The notes under the pieces were generated by a model. It did not search any database and was not told the origin of the DNA. It saw nothing but the letters and a program-made list of their open reading frames with translations. A DNA stretch of 64,000 nucleotides from Zoogloeaceae bacterium (GTDB taxonomy: Bacteria > Pseudomonadota > Gammaproteobacteria > Burkholderiales > Rhodocyclaceae): positions 1 to 64,000 of the forward strand of contig JAIRPW010000043.1 of the NCBI GenBank assembly GCA_031256795.1, read 5' to 3'. The translations under genes were made by a program, and so were the position numbers. How positions within the stretch are numbered: position 1 is the stretch's first letter; every line of letters begins with the position of its first letter. Shown in pieces: positions 29,214-39,481 of this stretch.

Positions 29214-29951
29214 TTACAGCGCCGCCGCGCGGGGCGGGCGCGCGCCGAAAAGGGCGGAGCCTATGCGCAACAAGGTGCTGCCTTCGTGAATGGCGGCGGT
29301 AAAGTCATCGCTCATGCCCATAGAGAGGGTATCAAAAGTCGTAGCGCTGGCCGGGTTTTCACGCAGCAGGGTCTGGCGCGTTTCCTGAAACAGGGCGGCC
29401 AGCTTCGCAAAGGGCTGACGCTGCGCCTTGCTGTTTTTGGTCGGAGCGGGAACGCACATCAGGCCGCGCAAAGTCAATCCGGAAAGCCGGGAGACCGCGC
29501 GCGCAAGCGTGAGCGCTTCTTCTGGCAAAGCGCCGCTTTTGCTGGCTTCGCCAGAAACGTTGATTTCAATAAGCGCTTGCAGGGGCGGAAGCGATCCGGG
29601 GCGCTGAAGAGAAAGCCGCTCGGCAATTTTGAGTCGGTCTATGGAGTGCGCCCAATCGAAATATTCGGCAATGAGCCGGGTTTTATTGCTCTGTATGGGG
29701 CCGATAAAATGCCAGACGAGCGGTAGGTCAGGCCGCAGGGCGCGCGCGGCGCGGATTTTCTCCACGCCTTCCTGAGCGTAGCTTTCGCCAAAATCGCGTT
29801 GACCGCCGCTTGCCGCGATAAAAATGTCTTCTAACGGGCGAGTTTTACTGACCGCGAGCAGGAGGATGTTTTCGGCATTTTGCCCACAAACAGCGGATGC
29901 GCTGTGGATTCTTTGGCGCACTGCTTGCAGATTGGCTAGAATTACGCTCAT
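29214..29951 (-). CDS. YggS-family PLP homeostasis protein
   Basis: LLAVSKTRP, DFGESYAQEGVEKI, WHFIGPIQSNKTR, LSMGMSDDFTAAIHEGSTLLRIGSALFG. Confidence 0.95.
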   Translation of the reverse strand: MSVILANLQAVRQRIHSASAVCGQNAENILLLAVSKTRPLEDIFIAASGGQRDFGESYAQEGVEKIRAARALRPDLPLVWHFIGPIQSNKTRLIAEYFDWAHSIDRLKIAERLSLQRPGSLPPLQALIEINVSGEASKSGALPEEALTLARAVSRLSGLTLRGLMCVPAPTKNSKAQRQPFAKLAALFQETRQTLLRENPASATTFDTLSMGMSDDFTAAIHEGSTLLRIGSALFGARPPRAAAL

Positions 29952-30047
29952 AATCCGACGCTGTCATGGAAGTTTGTCGTTTGTCGCAGTGCGGAAGTAT
30001 AGCCTATGCTCCGCGCTTTTACGTTTTCGCAGACCAAGGTATTTCCG

Positions 30048-31094
30048 ATGGACATTACTGAATTGCTGGCCTTTAGCGTCAAGAATAACGCCTCGGACCT
30101 GCATCTTTCCGCAGGGTTGCCGCCGATGATTCGTGTTCACGGCGATGTGCGCAAAATCAACCTGCCGCCGCTTGAGCATAAAGACGTGCATTCCATGACG
30201 TATGACATTATGAATGACGCGCAGCGCAAGGCTTATGAAGAAACGTTGGAATGCGACTTTTCCTTTGAAATTCCCAATTTGGCGCGTTTTCGGGTCAACA
30301 CTTTCTTTCAGAACCGGGGCGCGGGCGCGGTTTTTCGTACCATTCCTTCTAAAGTGCTGACGCTGGAGCAGCTAGAATGCCCCGCGATTTTCAAGGATAT
30401 TGCCGAATATCCGCGCGGCATTGTGCTGGTCACCGGCCCTACCGGTTCTGGGAAGTCCACGACGCTGGCCGCGATGGTCAACCATATCAATGAGACCGCT
30501 TTCGCGCATATTCTGACAGTGGAGGACCCGATTGAATTTGTGCATGAGTCCAAAAAATGCCTGATTAATCAGCGCGAGGTGGGGCCGCATACTCTGTCCT
30601 TCAGCAATGCGCTGCGTTCCGCGCTGCGCGAGGACCCGGACGTCATTCTCGTTGGCGAAATGCGTGACCTGGAGACGATTCGTCTGGCCATGACAGCGGC
30701 GGAAACGGGGCATCTTGTATTTGGAACGCTGCACACCTCTTCTGCCGCCAAGACGATTGACCGGATTATTGACGTGTTTCCGGCGGCGGAAAAGGACATG
30801 ATGCGGGCGATGCTGTCCGAGTCCATGCGCGCTGTTATTTCGCAGACGCTTTTGAAAACCAAAGATGGAAATGGGCGCGTCGCGGCGCATGAAATCATGA
30901 TCGGCACTCCCGCAATTCGTAATTTGATCCGGGAAAACAAGGTCGCGCAGATGTACTCAGCCATTCAGACCGGACAGACGCGCGGGATGCAGACACTGGA
31001 TCAATGCCTTTTGGATCTGGTCCGTCGTAATGTGATTTCTGCTCAGGAAGCGAGAGTGCGGGCGAGCAACAAGGAAAATTTCGCGGCCAACTGA
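30048..31094 (+). CDS. pilT: Type IV pilus twitching motility ATPase PilT
   Basis: MDITELLAFSVKNNASDLHLSAGLPPMIRVHGDVR; Walker A GPTGSGKSTT; GEMRDLETIRLAMTAAETGHLVFGTLHTSSA. Confidence 0.96.
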   Translation: MDITELLAFSVKNNASDLHLSAGLPPMIRVHGDVRKINLPPLEHKDVHSMTYDIMNDAQRKAYEETLECDFSFEIPNLARFRVNTFFQNRGAGAVFRTIPSKVLTLEQLECPAIFKDIAEYPRGIVLVTGPTGSGKSTTLAAMVNHINETAFAHILTVEDPIEFVHESKKCLINQREVGPHTLSFSNALRSALREDPDVILVGEMRDLETIRLAMTAAETGHLVFGTLHTSSAAKTIDRIIDVFPAAEKDMMRAMLSESMRAVISQTLLKTKDGNGRVAAHEIMIGTPAIRNLIRENKVAQMYSAIQTGQTRGMQTLDQCLLDLVRRNVISAQEARVRASNKENFAAN

Positions 31095-31191
31095 ATCGAA
31101 AAGGGAGTGGTTTTTTCCCTGCGTTGTTTATTATTCCTACAATTTTTGGTTTACCGCGCTAAACCATTTTTCCGCGAGGAGCGTGAGTACC

Positions 31192-32358
31192 ATGGAACGC
31201 GATCAGGCACTGGGGTTCATGCAGGATTTGCTGCGCTTGATGGTCAGCAAAAAAGCTTCGGATCTTTTTATTACAGCTGGTTTTCCGCCGGCTTTGAAGG
31301 TGGATGGGCGCGTCATGCCGGTTTCCAATCAGGTATTGACGCCGCAGCACACCTCTGAATTGGCGCGCTCTGTCATGAATGACCGTCAGGCTGCGGAGTT
31401 TGAGGCAACCAAGGAATGCAATTTCGCCATTTCGCCGGTGAGTATCGGGCGTTTTCGCGCCAGCGCGTTTGTGCAGCAGGGAAAGACAGGCATTATCCTG
31501 CGCACCATCAATACCCTGGTTCCTACCATTGAAGATTTGGGGATGCCGCCTATTATCAAAGATATTGCCATGACGCGGCGGGGACTGGTGATCCTGGTGG
31601 GCGGCTCCAGCACAGGGAAAACGACTTCTTTGGCGGCGATGGTGGGGTATCGAAACGAAAATAGTTACGGGCATATCATTACGATTGAGTCGCCGATTGA
31701 GTATGTGCATGAGCACAAAAACTGTGTTGTTACGCAGCGGGAAGTGGGCGTTGATACTGAAGACTGGGAGCCGGCGCTGAAAAACGCGCTGCGTCAGGCA
31801 CCGGATGTGGTGCTGATGGGGGAAATCCGGGATCGCCGCACGATGGAGCACGCGATGTCCTTTGCCGAGACGGGGCATTTGTGTTTGGCCACGTTGCACG
31901 CCAACAGCGCGAGTCAGTGTATTGAGCGCATCGTTAATTTTTTCCCGGAAGAGCAGCGCCAGCAGATGCTAATGGGTTTGTCCATGAACATGCGCGCGAT
32001 TATTTCGCAGCGTTTGTTGCCGCGCAGGGATAGCAAAGGGCGAATTGCCGTGTTCGAGATATTGCTGAATTCACCGCTGATCGCGGACATAATCTTTAAG
32101 GGAGAGATTCAGGAAATTCGGGAGGTAATGAAAAAATCCAGGGAAACCGGAATGCAAACCTTTGATCAGGCGCTGTTTGATCTTTATGAGAATAATATGA
32201 TTGCCTATGAGGACGCCATGCGGAACGCGGACTCCTTGAATGATCTGCGTTTGCAGATCAAGCTGAAGGGCAAAGAGTCGGTGGATCGCGATCTGACCGC
32301 CGATTTAGGGCATTTGACGATTATGAGGGAGCCGGGAGACGGCGCGGACAATCGTTAA
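31192..32358 (+). CDS. pilU: PilT/PilU-type ATPase PilU
   Basis: KKASDLFITAGFPPALKVDG; GGSSTGKTTSLAAM; GEIRDRRTMEHAMSFAETGHLCLATLHANSA. Confidence 0.93.
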   Translation: MERDQALGFMQDLLRLMVSKKASDLFITAGFPPALKVDGRVMPVSNQVLTPQHTSELARSVMNDRQAAEFEATKECNFAISPVSIGRFRASAFVQQGKTGIILRTINTLVPTIEDLGMPPIIKDIAMTRRGLVILVGGSSTGKTTSLAAMVGYRNENSYGHIITIESPIEYVHEHKNCVVTQREVGVDTEDWEPALKNALRQAPDVVLMGEIRDRRTMEHAMSFAETGHLCLATLHANSASQCIERIVNFFPEEQRQQMLMGLSMNMRAIISQRLLPRRDSKGRIAVFEILLNSPLIADIIFKGEIQEIREVMKKSRETGMQTFDQALFDLYENNMIAYEDAMRNADSLNDLRLQIKLKGKESVDRDLTADLGHLTIMREPGDGADNR

Positions 32359-32415
32359 GCGGCGGCGCAGGATTTGAAACAGCAAAATTCCGGGGATACG
32401 CCCGGAATTTTGAAA

Positions 32416-33564
32416 TCATTGCGGTTTTGCCGCGTCGTGAGAAAACAGCGCGGGAAAATAGCTTTTGAAAGTTTGCCGCGCCGCAGAATCTGAAAACTTT
32501 TCTTCCAGGCGTACGAGATTTTGGCGGACGCGCGGCGCGCGGCTCTCTTCCGGCTCGCGGGCGCGCTCAATCAATTTTGCCGCAAGCGCAGGGGCGTCGC
32601 GCAGCGGGAAAAGATCGTCCGCTGAGGAGACAATTTCCTGCGCTCCGCCGCAGGCGGTGCACAAAACCGGAACTTTGGCGGCCATTGCTTCCAGAAGCAC
32701 CATGCCAAACGGCTCATGGTCAGAAGATAGCGCGAAAAGATCAAAGGCGCGAAAATACCGACGTCCTTCAGGGATCGTTCCGACAAAGCGCACGGCATGA
32801 TCAATACCGAGCTGCCGCGCCTGGTTTGTTAATGTTTCCAGAAGCCGACCGCTGCCCAGTATCACGAGCAAACTTTCAGGCGGTAAATGCGGCAAGGCGA
32901 TTGCGAAGGCGGAAAGCAGGGTTGCCTGATCTTTGTCGGGGTGCAGACGCCCTGCGTGGCCGATAATCCAAGGATTTGGCGGCAGATTCAGCGCCGCGCG
33001 CGCTTCATCACGAGACAGCAACGCATTTTGCGTTGCGGCGACATCCAAACGGTTATAGAGCGTCAGGACGCGTTCTGACGTGAGAAATGGCAGACTTCGC
33101 CTGAGATCGTCGCGTACGGCGTCAGAAACGCCCAGCAGGGAAACGCGCCGGGAATGCCAGCGCACAAACCAACGGCGCGTTGTTCTTTTATAGTCGCCAA
33201 AGGCGTGATGCACGCCGATGACCGGAAGATTCGTGGCAAGAAGCGCGGTGTAGAGGGGCTTGAAGCGATGCGCGATACAGACGGAAAACGGGCGGCTTTG
33301 CGCGATGCCGCGCAGGCGAGCAATCGCGGAAAGTTTGAGACCGCGCACTTGGCGGCTGTCATTGCCCAGAAACAGGACTTCGTCAGACGCCGATCCGCTT
33401 CGGGCGGTATTGCTGGGAGAACCCGTCAGGTAAACTGTGCAGACGCGGTGAGACGTCCCCTGAAACAGCGTGGCGTACTGACGGGCGCAATCCAGAAAAG
33501 GCGGCTCATACCCATGACAGAACTGCAAAATCCAGGGGGGGGAGTGGGTTGTAAAGGCGGGCAT
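32416..33564 (-). CDS. Glycosyltransferase family 4/1-like
   Basis: GHAGRLHPDKDQATLLSAFA, HAVRFVGTIPEGRRYFRAFDLFALSSDHEPFGMVLLEAMAAKVPVLCTACGGAQEIV. Confidence 0.9.
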   Translation of the reverse strand: MPAFTTHSPPWILQFCHGYEPPFLDCARQYATLFQGTSHRVCTVYLTGSPSNTARSGSASDEVLFLGNDSRQVRGLKLSAIARLRGIAQSRPFSVCIAHRFKPLYTALLATNLPVIGVHHAFGDYKRTTRRWFVRWHSRRVSLLGVSDAVRDDLRRSLPFLTSERVLTLYNRLDVAATQNALLSRDEARAALNLPPNPWIIGHAGRLHPDKDQATLLSAFAIALPHLPPESLLVILGSGRLLETLTNQARQLGIDHAVRFVGTIPEGRRYFRAFDLFALSSDHEPFGMVLLEAMAAKVPVLCTACGGAQEIVSSADDLFPLRDAPALAAKLIERAREPEESRAPRVRQNLVRLEEKFSDSAARQTFKSYFPALFSHDAAKPQ

Positions 33565-33576
33565 GCGGAATAAAAA

Positions 33577-34635
33577 TCAAGGATGGCGCGCGGGGATTTT
33601 GTGCGGCTTTTGCCGGGGCAGGCGATACGGCGCGGGGGAGGAGGTTGCGGGGCGGCTGACAATTTCCGCGCGCTGACGATCCGGCGTGTCGGGATCGGCG
33701 GTGATTTGTAGCATATGGACGCGCGGCGGGCTGTCCACGTTTGATTCCCGCGCGTAACGGGCGCGCAAGGCGGCGATATTCCGGTCAATGTTTTCTGGAG
33801 AAAGGCCGCGGGCAATCAGATAAGCGCGATCCCGCAGAAGTTTATCCAGATCAGGGGGTAAAGGCCTTGCGCGCGCCCCGTTTCCCCAGGCGCTTTTCGG
33901 CAGGCTCGCGGCAACGGCAAAATCTTCTTCTGAACCCAGCTGCCGGGCAATATTCGTCTGGTTGTAGCGCATTGCCCATTCCAGCGCGCCGTCGCCCCAA
34001 TCGTTGCGCAGGTTTCGGTTTGCGCCGCGCTCAATCAATGTTTGCGCAATTCCCGGCTGATTGTTGTAAATGGCCATCATAAGCGGCGTGGAACCGTTCG
34101 GGCTGCGCGCGTCTGGATTCGCGCCGCGTTTCAAGAGATCATTCAATAAATCACGACGCCCGGAAAACGCGGCGTAATGCAGCGCCGACCATTTTCCTGG
34201 CGGGCGATTCAGTGTCGCGCCATGTGCCAAAAGCCATTCAACCGCCGGTTTTTTGCCTTGCCAAACCGCGAGCAGCAATGCTTGCTCGCCCGCGTCGTTC
34301 TCAAGATGAATATTGGCGCCGTACTGATAAAAAATTTCCATCATCGGCACGTTGCCTTCCCATGCGCCGATCATCATTCCGCTGCCAATGCGGCTGGCCA
34401 TGAAATCTGGATGCAATCCGCGCTCCAGCCATTTTTTTGCCTGAGCAATGTCGCCGGTTTCTATGCTGACCCCGAATTGCGCGGGCGAGGGAGGCGTAAA
34501 ATCTGTCCGTTGGTGAGACGCAACAGAAACAGCGGCGGCGTCCGAAGTGGAAAATTTTTCAGCGACGGCGCGGTTTGCGGCCAGAAACGCGAGCGCGGCA
34601 AACAAAAAAAACTTGAGAAATGGCGGAGCAGACAT
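33577..34635 (-). CDS. Ankyrin-repeat protein with N-terminal signal sequence
   Basis: Start MSAPPFLKFFLFAALAFLAANRAVAEK; ankyrin repeats such as WSALHYAAFSGRRDLLNDLLKRGANPDARSPNGSTPLMMAI. Confidence 0.85.
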   Translation of the reverse strand: MSAPPFLKFFLFAALAFLAANRAVAEKFSTSDAAAVSVASHQRTDFTPPSPAQFGVSIETGDIAQAKKWLERGLHPDFMASRIGSGMMIGAWEGNVPMMEIFYQYGANIHLENDAGEQALLLAVWQGKKPAVEWLLAHGATLNRPPGKWSALHYAAFSGRRDLLNDLLKRGANPDARSPNGSTPLMMAIYNNQPGIAQTLIERGANRNLRNDWGDGALEWAMRYNQTNIARQLGSEEDFAVAASLPKSAWGNGARARPLPPDLDKLLRDRAYLIARGLSPENIDRNIAALRARYARESNVDSPPRVHMLQITADPDTPDRQRAEIVSRPATSSPAPYRLPRQKPHKIPARHP

Positions 34636-34653
34636 GGTTGCCCCTGAACTTTT

Positions 34654-35343
34654 TTGCGGATGAAGCATGTGCGGAATGGGTTGAAAAAATCAGTGGAGAT
34701 AAATTCTCGCATGATCTGGCGCATCGGTGCAGTCTTCCTTCAGAAGAAGCCGCGCACGGACGAGGCGTTTTTGCGGGCGTTCCTTTGTTCTCTGGGTTTG
34801 CATTTGTTTTTGTTCTTTACGCCTGATTTGGCGCGATGGTTTTTGCCGCAAACGCCCGCGCACTGCGAGCGGACGTCTCTATCTGTGCCGCCTCTTACGG
34901 GGAGGTTGCTGAAGGCGGAGGCGCGTCTGTCTCTTGAGGAACGTTTTCGAGAAACAGGCGTTGCGGCCAGGAGGAAAGTTAAAACTGCACGCGCGAAAAA
35001 GCCGCGCCGGGCTCCGCCTCGCGTCCCCGGTACTTTATGGCGCTTGAACGCGGAGGTAGAGCGGCAGATGGCGGCTTTAGCGCGGCAGGAAGGTTTTTAT
35101 CCAGAGATTGCCAGGCAAAACCGCTGGGAAGGCGAAAGTTTGGTGCGGATATTTTTTTCGGAAAATGGCGCGGTGCTTGCCGTGCGCATTGAGGAAAGCA
35201 GCGGGATCCCCGTGCTGGACGACGCGGCGCTGAAAGCCGCGCGCGCGTTAAAAAGTCTGCCTGCCGAAGGTCTGGAGCTGGACTCGCTTCTTTTACCGGT
35301 TCGTTTCCAATTGCGACCAATTCCAAAGAATATAAGCGAATAA
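34654..35343 (+). CDS. TonB-family (energy transducer-like) protein
   Basis: C-terminal TonB-like domain YPEIARQNRWEGESLVRIFFSENGAVLAVRIEESSGIPVLDDAALKAARAL. Confidence 0.82.
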   Translation: MRMKHVRNGLKKSVEINSRMIWRIGAVFLQKKPRTDEAFLRAFLCSLGLHLFLFFTPDLARWFLPQTPAHCERTSLSVPPLTGRLLKAEARLSLEERFRETGVAARRKVKTARAKKPRRAPPRVPGTLWRLNAEVERQMAALARQEGFYPEIARQNRWEGESLVRIFFSENGAVLAVRIEESSGIPVLDDAALKAARALKSLPAEGLELDSLLLPVRFQLRPIPKNISE

Positions 35344-35672
35344 CGGAGCGGACAAAGCGCGGATGGGACGGGAATGGCGCAAGGAAAAACCAGATTTCAA
35401 GCTGTTTTCCGGCGGCGTTTCTTGTTGCGTCGCAGCATAAAAAGATGTTTTTTTTCATTGTTTTTGACAAGGCAATCAAGTACATTTCATGCCATACAGC
35501 AGGACGCGAGTGCTTGACGTGCCGCTTGAAAAGGCTAGGGAACGTCGGCGTCTCGCGCGGAAAACCATTGCGATCCTTATCTATGAGGCATGAAGGCTGT
35601 TCAAATTTTCCATTTGTGCCGACACCCGGCGCAGGTTGTTTTTGGTGCATGCAGTCAATTTAGCAGGAGGTG

Positions 35673-36428
35673 ATGATGAAAGTTCTGGTTCCCGTTAAGC
35701 GGGTCGTGGATGCCAATATTAAGGTACGCGCCAAGGCGGATGAGACGGGCGTGGATCTCGCCAACGTCAAGATGGCGATGAATCCGTTTGATGAAATCGC
35801 GGTGGAAGAGGCGGTTCGTCTGAAGGAGAAAGGCGTAGCGACGGAAGTTGTGGTCGTGAGTTGCGGATCGTCTGCCTGTCAGGAAACTTTGCGCACCGCG
35901 CTTGCGGTGGGCGCGGACAGGGCGATTTTGGTGGATAGCGGCGAGGTGGAGTTGCAGCCTTTGGCAGTGGCCAAACTTTTGAAAGCCGTGTGCGCTGCCG
36001 AGCAGCCACAGCTGGTAATTGCGGGCAAGCAAGCGATTGACGATGACGCCAATCAGGTGGGGCAGATGCTTTCCGCGTTGCAGGGCTGGCCGCAGGCGGC
36101 CTTTGCCTCAAAAGTGGAATTGGCTGACGGCAAGGCGAAAGTGACGCGCGAAATTGACGGTGGTCTGGAGACGCTGGAGATTTCTCTGCCCGCTGTAATT
36201 ACGGCGGACTTGCGCCTTAATGAGCCGCGCTACGCCAAACTTCCGGATGTGATGAAGGCGAAAAAGAAACCGCTGGATACAACGACTCCGGCTGCGTTGG
36301 GTGTGGACGTCGCGCCGCGTCTTGCCACTCTTAAGGTCAGCGAGCCGCCGAAACGTCAGGGCGGCGGCAAAGTGGCGGATGTGGCGGATTTGGTCAACAA
36401 ACTGAAAAATGAAGCGAAGGTGATCTGA
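35673..36428 (+). CDS. etfB: Electron transfer flavoprotein subunit beta
   Basis: [70 protein letters not shown] aggaggtg. Confidence 0.96.
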   Translation: MMKVLVPVKRVVDANIKVRAKADETGVDLANVKMAMNPFDEIAVEEAVRLKEKGVATEVVVVSCGSSACQETLRTALAVGADRAILVDSGEVELQPLAVAKLLKAVCAAEQPQLVIAGKQAIDDDANQVGQMLSALQGWPQAAFASKVELADGKAKVTREIDGGLETLEISLPAVITADLRLNEPRYAKLPDVMKAKKKPLDTTTPAALGVDVAPRLATLKVSEPPKRQGGGKVADVADLVNKLKNEAKVI

Positions 36429-36429
36429 A

Positions 36430-37359
36430 ATGGCTATTCTCGTTATTGCTGAACATGATCATGCGAGCCTAAAGGCGGTTACAAAAAACGCGTTGACGGC
36501 TGCCGCGAAAATTGGCGGTGATACGCATCTTCTGGTAGCAGGAAGTAATGCTTCCGCGGCGGCGGCGCAGGGGGCCGCATGTGCGGGCGTCGCTAAGGTT
36601 CTGTTGGCGGACGCTCCGCAGTACGCGGACCAGTCAGCCGAAAATATCGCGGCTCTGGTAGTTTCTCTGGCGGGCGCGTACTCCCACATTGTGACGGTCG
36701 CTTCCTCTGCGGGGAAAAATTTCATGCCGCGCGTCGCGGCGCTCCTGGATGTCGCGCAAATTTCCGATGTGACAGAAGTGCAGGCGGCGGATACGTTTGT
36801 GCGTCCTATTTATGCTGGAAACGCTTTGGCTACGGTGAAGAGCGCGGACAGAATCAAGGTTCTGACTGTGCGCGCCACGGCATTTGACGCGGTGGGCGAG
36901 GGCGGAAGCGCGCCGGTAGAGAGTATTGGGGCGGCGGAAGATACGGGCTTGTCCAAGGTATCCGGGCGCGAGCTTACCAAATCTGAGCGTCCTGATTTGG
37001 GCGCGGCCAAGATTGTCGTATCAGGCGGTCGGGGTTTGGGTAGCGGCGAAAATTATCGCAAACTTTTAGAGCCGCTCGCGGACAAGCTGGGCGCGGCTCT
37101 GGGCGCTTCCCGCGCGGCAGTGGACGCGGGCTTTGTTCCCAATGATTTTCAGGTTGGGCAGACTGGCAAGATTGTCGCGCCGCAGCTCTACATCGCGGTG
37201 GGAATCTCCGGGGCGATTCAGCATTTGGCGGGGATGAAGGATTCCAAGGTGATCGTCGCCATCAATAAAAACGCGGATGAGCCGATTTTTCAGGTGGCGG
37301 ATTACGGGTTGGTCGCGGACCTAAACGAGGCCGTTCCGGAGCTGGTATCCAAACTTTGA
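36430..37359 (+). CDS. etfA: Electron transfer flavoprotein subunit alpha
   Basis: VVSGGRGLGSGENYRKLLEPLADKLGAALGASRAAVDAGFVPNDFQVGQTGKIVAPQLYIAVGISGAIQH. Confidence 0.96.
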   Translation: MAILVIAEHDHASLKAVTKNALTAAAKIGGDTHLLVAGSNASAAAAQGAACAGVAKVLLADAPQYADQSAENIAALVVSLAGAYSHIVTVASSAGKNFMPRVAALLDVAQISDVTEVQAADTFVRPIYAGNALATVKSADRIKVLTVRATAFDAVGEGGSAPVESIGAAEDTGLSKVSGRELTKSERPDLGAAKIVVSGGRGLGSGENYRKLLEPLADKLGAALGASRAAVDAGFVPNDFQVGQTGKIVAPQLYIAVGISGAIQHLAGMKDSKVIVAINKNADEPIFQVADYGLVADLNEAVPELVSKL

Positions 37360-37461
37360 GATGTCATTTCGCCCTGCTGATGCGGTTTTTGGCGGACGCG
37401 GGGCGAAGAGGACATAATTTTTGAGTTTTATTTGCTTCACGATTCAATCAAGGAGACAACA

Positions 37462-39279
37462 ATGAGTACTTATGCGGCGCCTCTCAAAGACATGCGCTTT
37501 CTTATGAATGAAATTGCCGCTCTCAAGGATATTCTTGGGATGGAGGCTTTTCGTGACCTGGATTCCGATACGGTGGATTCCATTTTGGACGAGGCGGCCA
37601 AGTTTGCCGCCGAGCAGATTGATCCAATCAATGTGATTGGCGATCGGCAGAATTCTCCTAAATGGGATAACGGCGTAGTAACGGTCAGCCCAGAATACAA
37701 GAAAGTTTATAAGCTTTTTTGTGAGAATGGCTGGCACGCCATGCCGGGGGACCCGGAATTTGGCGGTCAGGGGCTGCCCAATCTGGTGAATTTTGCTGTC
37801 AATGAAATGTGGCGTTCTGCCAGCATTGCTTTCGCGCTGTGTCCGATGCTGACCATGGGCGCGGTACACGCCATTGAGCATCACGCTTCGGACGCGCTCA
37901 AACAGAAATATTTGCCCAAGATGGTGGACGGTACCTGGGGCGGCACCATGAATCTGACTGAGCCGCAGGCAGGTTCTGACCTGACCGCGATTCGCACCAA
38001 GGCTGTGCCGCGCGGCGATGGAACATACGCCATTACCGGCACCAAGATTTTCATCACCTGGGGCGAGCATGATATGGCGGAAAATCTTATCCACCTTGTG
38101 CTCGCGCGGCTGCCTAATTCAGATCCTGGTCTAAAAGGCATTTCTCTCTTCCTCGTACCCAAGTTCCTGGTGAATGATGATGGCTCGCTGGGGGCGCGCA
38201 ACGATCTTATCTGCTCCGCGATTGAGCACAAGCTGGGCATCAAAGGCTCCGCGACGGCGGTAATGTCGTATGGCGACAAGGGAGGCGCTACTGGCTGGTT
38301 GATTGGGCAGGAAGGCAATGGCGTGGCATATATGTTCACGATGATGAACCATGCGCGTATTCACGTGGGTCTGGAAGGCATCGCGGTGGCGGAGCGCGCC
38401 TATCAACATGCCTTGACGTATGCTCGCGAACGTATTCAGGGCGCGATTATCGGAGACGCGGAAAGCAAGAAAACGCCGAAACCGATTCTTTTCCATCCTG
38501 ATGTGCGCCGTCTTTTGATGGATATGAAAGCGCGTACGGAAGCGTTGCGCGCGGTGGGCTATTTTGCGGCGGGGCAGATGGACGTTGCCCAGAACGCGGC
38601 GGATCCGGCGGCGCGGAAAAAAGCGCAAGCCTATGTCGAGCTTCTGACTCCGATTGTCAAAGGTTGGAGCACGGAAAGTTCCATTGATATTACGTCAGAA
38701 GGCGTGCAGGTGCATGGCGGAACGGGCTTTATTGAGGAAACCGGCGCGGCGCAGTATTACCGTGACTGCCGGATTACCGCGATTTATGAAGGGACGACCG
38801 CGATTCAAGCCAATGACTATATTGGCCGCAAAACTGCGCGTGAGGTTAATAAGGAGACGGGCGAGGTTGGTTTTACCGCGCGCGCGCTGTACAAGGAGAT
38901 TGCCGCGTTTGCGGACGAATTGGCCGGGGACGCCAAGCTGGGGGACGTCGGCAAGAATCTTCAGGAAGCTGCCCGCGCGCTTTTGGATACGACGGAGTGG
39001 GCGATCAAGACTTACGGTCCGGAGCCGCAAGTAGCTTCCGCCGGTTCTGTGCCGTATCTTAAGCTGGGCGGCATTGTGCTGGGAGGCTGGCTTTTGGCCA
39101 AATCCGCGTGGATTGCGCAAAAGAAGATTGACGCGGGTGACGCGGACAGCTACTACAAGGGAAAAATTGCCACGACGCGGTATTACGCGAAGCATTGGCT
39201 GGTGCAGGCCTCTGCGGTCGCGCGCGAAATTACGGAAGGCGGGCCTTCTGTGTTCGGCCTGGACGAGCCGCTTTTCTGA
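37462..39279 (+). CDS. Acyl-CoA dehydrogenase (long ~600-aa type)
   Basis: MNLTEPQAGSDL, MFTMMNHARIHVGLEGIAVAERAYQHAL, VQVHGGTGFIEETGAAQYYRDCRITAIYEGTTAIQANDYIGRK. SD aaggag. Confidence 0.95.
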   Translation: MSTYAAPLKDMRFLMNEIAALKDILGMEAFRDLDSDTVDSILDEAAKFAAEQIDPINVIGDRQNSPKWDNGVVTVSPEYKKVYKLFCENGWHAMPGDPEFGGQGLPNLVNFAVNEMWRSASIAFALCPMLTMGAVHAIEHHASDALKQKYLPKMVDGTWGGTMNLTEPQAGSDLTAIRTKAVPRGDGTYAITGTKIFITWGEHDMAENLIHLVLARLPNSDPGLKGISLFLVPKFLVNDDGSLGARNDLICSAIEHKLGIKGSATAVMSYGDKGGATGWLIGQEGNGVAYMFTMMNHARIHVGLEGIAVAERAYQHALTYARERIQGAIIGDAESKKTPKPILFHPDVRRLLMDMKARTEALRAVGYFAAGQMDVAQNAADPAARKKAQAYVELLTPIVKGWSTESSIDITSEGVQVHGGTGFIEETGAAQYYRDCRITAIYEGTTAIQANDYIGRKTAREVNKETGEVGFTARALYKEIAAFADELAGDAKLGDVGKNLQEAARALLDTTEWAIKTYGPEPQVASAGSVPYLKLGGIVLGGWLLAKSAWIAQKKIDAGDADSYYKGKIATTRYYAKHWLVQASAVAREITEGGPSVFGLDEPLF

Positions 39280-39330
39280 ATCTTGCCGACTGACCGTGTG
39301 TTTTTGAAAGGTTGCGGATAGAGCATATTG

Positions 39331-39370
39331 CGCCCCGGACTTGCTGAGAAGGCGGTTCGGGGCGTTTTTT
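39331..39370 (+). terminator. Rho-independent terminator after the acyl-CoA dehydrogenase gene
   Basis: cgccccg (39331-39337) / cggggcg (39358-39364) followed by TTTTTT. Confidence 0.65.
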
Positions 39371-39481
39371 GGAGAAATTTGAGGCGTTTTTTCAGGAATG
39401 GCTTTGCGGGCATTTCTGGAAAAATGTTTTAGGGCAGGGTCGTGTCCTGGACACACCAACGCATCACATAAGGAGAAAAGC

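Noticed and set aside
34979-35650. 223-aa minus-strand ORF
   Set aside because: Antisense to the TonB-family gene and runs into intergenic DNA; no recognisable domain.
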